From positions 2,251,197 through 2,272,519 of the forward strand of contig BLFN01000231.1 of assembly GCA_014634225.1 (NCBI GenBank): DNA of 21,323 bases. The letters are read 5' to 3'. Within the stretch, counting starts at the first letter, position 1. Each line of letters begins with the position of its first letter. Both the position numbers and the translations under genes were made by a program. This DNA comes from Acropora yongei. Its lineage: Eukaryota > Cnidaria > Anthozoa > Scleractinia > Acroporidae. Of this stretch, positions 15,527 through 21,323 are shown piece by piece. The notes beneath the pieces were generated by a model, which was not told where the DNA came from, did no database searches, and saw only the letters and a list, made by a program, of their open reading frames with translations.

Positions 15527-18500
15527 TTGGTTTCACTTATTTGTACTTTTTTTTCGGGACTTTGAATAAGTCATGTGCATTTTGGGAAATTTGATGCTTT
15601 CTGAGTTTGGTTGAAAATCATGTTCTAGTTTAGGAAAATAGGTTTTTCAATTCAACTTTGGCTATTTAGATTTCGATCTGTGTGAGAAGCCTACCTCCAG
15701 ACCACAAATTTTTAAATGTTTAAGTAATGGTCAATAAATTGTTGTTTTTCAACTCAATGGGTTGTACTAATAGTACAACGATTGAAGATGTCAAACCGAA
15801 AATGCTTTTAGTTATTACCGTTAAAGGCGACTGTTTTCCATGAAAATAAGAACCTTAGGCAAGAAAATATCCTTTTCTTTGTTGATTTCAAGAGGCCACA
15901 CAAATTCTTTAGGTAGTGCAATTGAATTCACGAGCTGAGCTAACTTGAATTTTGCCTTGATCAGCCCACAACATAATTGATCGCAGGGAATTTTCAAGTG
16001 GAGAGGATTATGCTATGGTGTGGTATTTGAAATAAATGAAATCGTAAATGTTCGAAAGAGTATCTTCTCTGGTTAAGAAGGTTTAGAATTCCGCCTATTC
16101 AAAGGAGATTGACAAATTAGCTACGTCCCGTAGGGAAATTTGACTTAGCCGCCATCTTGGAAACTCACACATTCAGACAAACAAGAAAGCCCTAATTTTT
16201 TGGTTTGAAGTCTATAAATCTCGGTATGTGAACACTGATATTGATGCAGGTTGTGGATTATAGAAATCCACTTCTAAACGAGTCAAGGTTTTAGATATCA
16301 GCCATATCCGTTGATGTTAGCAAGAGCTGTTTTGGTTTTTCAAAGCAATAGTTCTCAGGTTTTTGGTTTGAGATGCATTTGTGAAGCTGAAAAAATGGAG
16401 CAATTTTCTTTTTGCTGAGGCTGTTGTTTTAGCTTCGTTTTCAACGAGTCTAGTCTACATTGAGATTTACTATTTGTTCTTTGGCCCGTCCAAGGGTGAG
16501 AAATTGCTATTTTTTTGGTGACTTGGTGTTGTGGAGTAGAATGTTGGACTATTTTTGGACAGGTTATAATCCCTATTTCTAGCTTGAGGTCCCTCCCTCG
16601 AATTTAACAGGTAAAAAAGACGTTCATTGACAAGCCTGGATAAGAAACACTCCGTCACAGGAAAAATGAGGATAATGGTCTTTTTTGAGTTCTCTCCCAA
16701 ACATTTTTCTCAGAAGTTTGGGATTACATTAGAATTTGCCTTAAGGCTGGAAAGAAATTTGAGGTGAATGAGCAAATTGTTTGAGTTTAGCCATTCTTAT
16801 GGTCTTTTACTACCAAAATGTAGTAATAATGAAATGCTTCAATAGTCGAAAGATTTCAAAATTGCTATTGGACGTCAGTTAAGGGTTTTGGAGTGAACGA
16901 GGAAATTCTAGAATCCTTCAATACGAAACTGTTCTGGTGGATAAAAATCGAAATAAAATTTGCTAAATATGAATCAGAGAGTTCAAAGAATCGCACCTAA
17001 AGGGTAATTGGAGAGCATCAAGACAATTCTTAACTTTAAATTGAATTATTACTTGAACAAATACTTCAACAATAGGCCAATTACAATTTGGTAACAATTT
17101 AAAATGTTTTTTATCTTGGTACGTTGATTCGCTCAAAAGCAGATTTGCCTTTCACCACAAAGGAAAATTTTTACATCTTGAAATTCGAATACTTTGGGCT
17201 GTGTACTGTAATTTGTTTTTTTGGAAAAAACCTTGGTCGAGATTTGTAAAAACTACGTTGAGAATATTCCGTCTCTTCAAATGACATTTGCACGAGTTAT
17301 AAACTAGCCTGTGATTTCTAGAAAACCCGGATATCTTTTCTACTTGCTTAGGTGTTATTCAAGGGAATTGTTAACGAATAGAAGTCCCAACAGAAATGCA
17401 ACTATTAAAGAGATGAAAATACAGGATAGGTAGAATTTTTGGGCTTTGTTTTAGTTGAATTGCTATGAACTTGGTAATTTAATTGATAGAAAAAAAATAG
17501 CTAACCTTTATGAAAGTCAATCTTCTTTTCTCTGTTGATCGCGGGTAGGCAAAACAACTCCCCAGGAGTGTGGTGTCCTTAAACCAGCTTCGAACTTTGC
17601 AACGCTTCATAATGATCAAAAGCCCACAAAATCAGAGGATTATGCCATAGGTGATACCTAAAATGAAAATTAAACGATGAATCCTGGAGAAAAAATCCTT
17701 GGTTAAAACGTTCATGCTTGCACATGTCATTCAAAGCTAGTAGGCTTGAAAGGTACAAATGGACTTTTTAAACTTATGGATTACCAACGGTTGCCGAAGA
17801 TAAAGTGAGCATCTTTTGAAGATGTTGATAAATAGAAGTCATTACAAGTGACATCGAAAATTGAGGCCCCGCCTTTCAAGGAATGGTCCTGTTTAGATAT
17901 TAAACTGAATATATAAACCACTAGGAAAATTTGGATCGTTCCATGTTGCGGGTTTTAATGATTCCTATTCAAGAAATCACGCAAAACATACAATTTTTCT
18001 AGTAAAGTGTGTACTTTGCCTGCGAAGAGAAATGAGAACAGAAAACGATAAAATGGGTGCACACAAGTAGCCTTACGTACCGAGCAAACTTCGGAAATAA
18101 AATAGGTACTCAAGAAGTACATGTGGTTTCTGTTGATTGAGCAATTGCACCATGGATGGGCTGTCCGGTTAGTCCACTGATTTTAAAGAAGGGAGCTATT
18201 ACCAATGGCAGAATCCTATTGAATTTCAAGAAAATGTTTCACTCTGGCGATAAACTTGCTTGACATCCTATTCTTTCCAGAATTGATTGTTATGACAAAT
18301 TCCTGATTTAGGTGGCTCTAACGATTGACTCTTCATTAACAAACTCAATACAACTGTTTTTGGTTCGCGTTAATTTGTAATCGATTTAATTAAGTCCAAA
18401 TTCTTCTTAAAGCTTGATCCTTTCCAGCGAAGTTCACATGCTAAGTAGCTCCTCCCTAACTTTGAGAAAATGAACGAAATTTCTTTCAAATGATTCAGTT

Positions 18501-18801
18501 TTCTAATATCTTTTCCAATGAAATATATGCTGAAAAGCAACCCCGAATCTCAAAGAAATCAAAAACAGTTTTTGCTTACCAGTTCCAAGGATTTCATTGA
18601 TGGATTTCCACAAAGACGGGAAATTCTTGGATGCGACTCCACGTTGTTGTTCTCCCTACGTTTTGATCAAATAAAAAAATCAAATCAAATTGGCCGTAAA
18701 TGTGAACCAAGAGCGAACAAATAACTATACATGAAGATCGATTGGATAGAAATACTTAAACGACACTTCAAACAGTTGTCTTTTCCGTCCTCCATTTGCA
18801 G
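15527..18801. other. Long AT-rich stretch with no recognised gene
   Basis: About 3.3 kb with no exon, RNA gene or TIR element I can support. It holds a small hairpin (GTTGTACT at 15761-15768 with AGTACAAC at 15772-15779) and a somewhat less AT-rich patch at 16105-16160. Open frames at 16470-16700 (minus) and 18518-18724 (plus) have no domain and no convincing splice context. Confidence 0.45.
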
Positions 18802-18936
18802 CCTATCGTCGAGGATACTGCGAAAGGGCTCAATACATCAGTGACGGCTTACTTGAGAAAAATATGCGTGTCTAAAAGATTAAGCCATACATGTGCAAGT
18901 GCTAGTGAGGATTATCTGCCAATTATCGCTGCGTAA
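18802..18936 (+). other. Weak terminal-exon candidate
   Basis: A strong acceptor-like sequence (TTTTCCGTCCTCCATTTGCAG, ending at 18801) is followed by a frame open for 44 codons to TAA at 18934-18936. It begins PIVEDTAKGLNTSV and has mixed, protein-like composition in a GC-richer neighbourhood. A second frame from the same acceptor is open for 23 codons (YRRGYCERAQ at its start). I recognise neither, and no polyadenylation signal was seen just downstream, so this may be chance. Confidence 0.2.
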
Positions 18937-20590
18937 CAGTTCACAATATCTTTGAGTGCTAGTTGGCTGAAGTACAGATCCTTGCCGCCGAATCAGTCCT
19001 TAAATGCATGACCATTCAGAGATCGCAAGAATCAAGTGGAGAAACGATGTACCTCACTCAATCATCTACACGCCTTTCACCACACATAACGGACTTCTCC
19101 TTTTAAAATACCTGAGTTTTTAGATGTGCCGGACATCAGTAATACCTTTGAAGTTCACTTCATCGATTTGACACAAAACCTCGCTCGAAAAATTGTGAAC
19201 TAATGCGAGAGTACACTATTTCCAAACAATTAAGAATTTGTCAGTCGTAAACTCCTTAGCGTTTCTTCCAATTTGTTACCCAAGACAACAGCAACTATTA
19301 TGCAGTAAGAACAATTATCAGTAACTAACCTTTCCTTCTCCTCCATCCACTTGCATTTAACGTCATTTCCCCGATACAGCATTAATCCTTCCTGCTTGTT
19401 CGTCGACTTCTCTGGCAACTATGAACTGAGAAAATCATCTTATGATACCCGGCCAGTACTTATACTCTCGCAATTAATTCTATTCATAACACATCACGTA
19501 ACCACGCACTAGAAGGAACGTAAAAGAAGACGTGTTCATTTGTTATGGAAAATAAAATTGTCACAGGAATAGCTGGGATAATGTTTTGGCACGTTTGTTG
19601 TAGCACGTTTGTTTCAAGTACCTTATGCAAAATAGGTTTTACAATCTCAACACAATGGCCTTAATGAGCGTGTGCCATTTTGCAACGTTACGCGTTACAT
19701 GTGTGGCAAAACAGCATGTTTGGGATGTGCATTATGTGCAGAAATTTCGCCCATTCCCAAAGGAACGGCTTAAAGCAAAAAATATGATGATGGCACATAG
19801 GCTAAGCTTTTTTCCAGAGACCAAGAAGTCAACAGAAATGAGGACTGAATCTCCATTACTTGTTTGTTTTGAGAAAAACTGGCGAGCAAATTGTCTGAAG
19901 GTCACTTTTTCGTTAAAATTACGGGAAACAAGGTCAAAGGGGTTTCAATTGAGGTACCCTTAAGAATGAAGCCCAAACAATTTAACAACGTTTCTTGTGA
20001 GAGTCCAACATTCACGTTTTATTTGGAAAAAAAAGGAGTTCTCTGAACTTTCCACTCGACCGGCAACTTTAAACGTACCTGGATTTTATACGGTTGTAAG
20101 CTGGAAATGTTGCTCTTTTTGTAAATGTCCGTTCAGTAGGTCTCCGTCTTCAGTGTTGAAAAAAAGTCCTTCCTTGAACAGGTAGGATTTGCTACTGCTC
20201 CCTGATGCTCATAACCAACTAGTTGTTTTATTTTTTAGTTGCAAGATTGATTCAACATTGCTTTGTTGTTTTTAGAGAGAAGAAAGAGAGAAAGAGATGG
20301 TTGGTGGAAAAGCCCTCGAAAGGTAATAAAAGATGAATTCCTTCTTTATGGTGAGATTCCGGCATATGTCACAGCAGCAAACATCTGAAAATTGTCACTC
20401 TTATGAAGTTCTTCACCTTCAAGCTTTTTTTTCAGTGGTATTCATAAACAAGGAGAGGTGAGCTTTCAGGACATTTTGAATTTTCGACAGATGTGTAGAA
20501 AGAAGACAAACTTGACCACAAATAAGTACGGTTAGTTTTGGTCCGACACCAGCTTTATCAAGTTACCCGTTCAAAGAAGAACCCATTGGA
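18937..20590. other. No recognised gene; a few isolated open frames
   Basis: A plus-strand 112-codon frame at 19625-19963 is the longest true-ATG frame of the region, but shows no domain, no membrane segment and no splice partners. A possible mini-exon at 20275-20321 (acceptor after GTTGTTTTTAG, donor AAAG then GTAATA, Arg/Glu-rich) is too short to support. GCACGTTTGTT is directly repeated near 19589 and 19605. Confidence 0.4.
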
Positions 20591-20908
20591 ATGATCGTTT
20601 TAGGATACGTCGCACCGTTAAGCTGGGAATTTATAAAGTGTGGTAGAGTTTCATTTGCACCAAATAGAATATTTGAATTTGCAATTATTATTACATTGGA
20701 TCAAGATAGGCAGGCTGAATTAAAAACTTTTTTTACCCATGCAGGTCGAAATTTAGCAAGAAAATTAATACGCAAGAATGATAAATCGCGAAGAACTTAA
20801 TTAAGGATCCTGAGGAAGTGCTCGAACAAGTTCGACTGCTTGATTTTTTAAATGCTTTTATACAGGGCCTTAAGCCGAAATTAAACAAACAGAGAGATTC
20901 ATGATACG
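20591..20908 (+). pseudogene. Two overlapping open frames, possible decayed coding sequence
   Basis: A 69-codon ATG frame (20591-20800) ends in a basic tail. Just where it stops, a second frame about 39 codons long (from about 20789 to TGA at 20908) reads IKDPEEVLEQVRLLDF and then an amphipathic Leu-rich stretch ending in basic residues. A single-base shift near 20790 would relate the two, so this may be a broken ORF. The second peptide vaguely recalls helical segments of retrotransposon capsid-like proteins, but no zinc knuckle or other diagnostic motif is present. An acceptor-like tract (TTTTTTTACCCATGCAG, ending near 20744) gives a splicing alternative. Confidence 0.2.
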
Positions 20909-21323
20909 CGCAAAGCTGTTTGCTTGACAAAGTTCAAATAATTTGCAAGTTCTCTTCACCTCTTCTCTGCCCTTCATTTTGGCATTCTGTTATTTCTTAT
21001 TGTTATGTTAATATGTAGGTTTTTACCTTTCATTCCATTGTTTCAGAAATTGTATATATGCGGAACTTTTATCCATGAACTTGAACTTCAAAATGACCGG
21101 TCCGAGAGCAGCCGAAACGTCCTTGTCTCTTATCACTCGTTTTTGGAACCTTAATTTGCAATTTTTTTTAAAATAAAATTTAGCCTTTTGATCAAGTTCA
21201 ATTTCTGTTTTTTTGTCTTAAGCATGTGTACTGAGAATGTCTTGTGAGGCCCTCGTTGTAACTTTACAATAAAGAGCCCTCCCAGGAATTTAAGGCAATA
21301 CGGAAACAGGAACAATCGTTTTT
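20909..21323 (+). other. AT-rich end of window with AATAAA signal
   Basis: AATAAA occurs at 21268-21273 (ACAATAAAGAGC) and an AAATAAAATTT tract near 21171. These could be polyadenylation signals of a plus-strand transcript or retroelement tail. A GC-richer phrase (GACCGGTCCGAGAGCAGCCG followed by AAACGTCC) near 21096-21123 resembles tails of dispersed retroelements only loosely. No exon was identified. Confidence 0.3.

Noticed and set aside
19230..19418. Minus-strand exon bounded by TTTTCTCAG and AAAG/GTTAGT
   Set aside because: Every frame between the two putative splice sites contains a stop, so it cannot be an internal coding exon; a first-exon reading lacks an ATG.
21096..21125. Hammerhead ribozyme remnant (GAAACGTC-like phrase)
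   Set aside because: The CTGATGA half of the catalytic core is absent and no stems could be drawn.

Overview
This window looks like non-coding, repeat-rich nuclear DNA from an animal, most likely a cnidarian and probably a stony coral. It is AT-rich, has no operon-like coding and no long ORF, and contains one convincing eukaryotic 3' terminal exon with a splice acceptor, a short 3' UTR and an AATAAA signal. It is packed with short terminal-inverted-repeat (TIR) elements. It also carries a tRNA-related dispersed repeat (the block around 12.55-12.93 kb and a fragment at 10.74 kb) that I recall from scleractinian genomes. The organism call rests on memory of repeat families, not on a gene, so it is an inference.

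Layout. 1-950: element bounded by long inverted repeats, left end cut by the window. 1350-1828 and 4554-5055: two members, in opposite orientation, of one hairpin-ended non-autonomous element family. 3640-3818 and 8737-8916: two copies of a 180-bp TA-flanked element. 5350-6376 and 8056-8530: a diverged segmental duplication; the second copy runs straight into a satellite array of about 2 kb (8474-10530) made of ~51-bp monomers with a seven-monomer higher-order repeat. Two foreign elements sit inside the array, one of them (9440-9703) with an unoccupied paralogous site in the same array.

10803-11603: the 3' end of an unrecognised plus-strand gene. It appears twice because about 151 bp is repeated almost identically on both sides of a 370-base run of N; this is most likely an assembly artefact, so there is one exon, not two. 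11694-12066: a minisatellite whose 36-bp unit is itself palindromic, followed by a polypyrimidine/polypurine switch. 12551-12925: inverted arms and two decayed tRNA-like modules. 15377-15524: an almost fully palindromic TA-flanked element. The rest (about 12.9-15.4 kb and 15.5-21.3 kb) shows no gene I can defend; three weak coding-like patches are described.

The genes do not form a visible system. What the window records is a history: serial insertion of small TA-targeting elements, and growth of a satellite from what appears to be a single ancestral monomer still present at 6326-6376.
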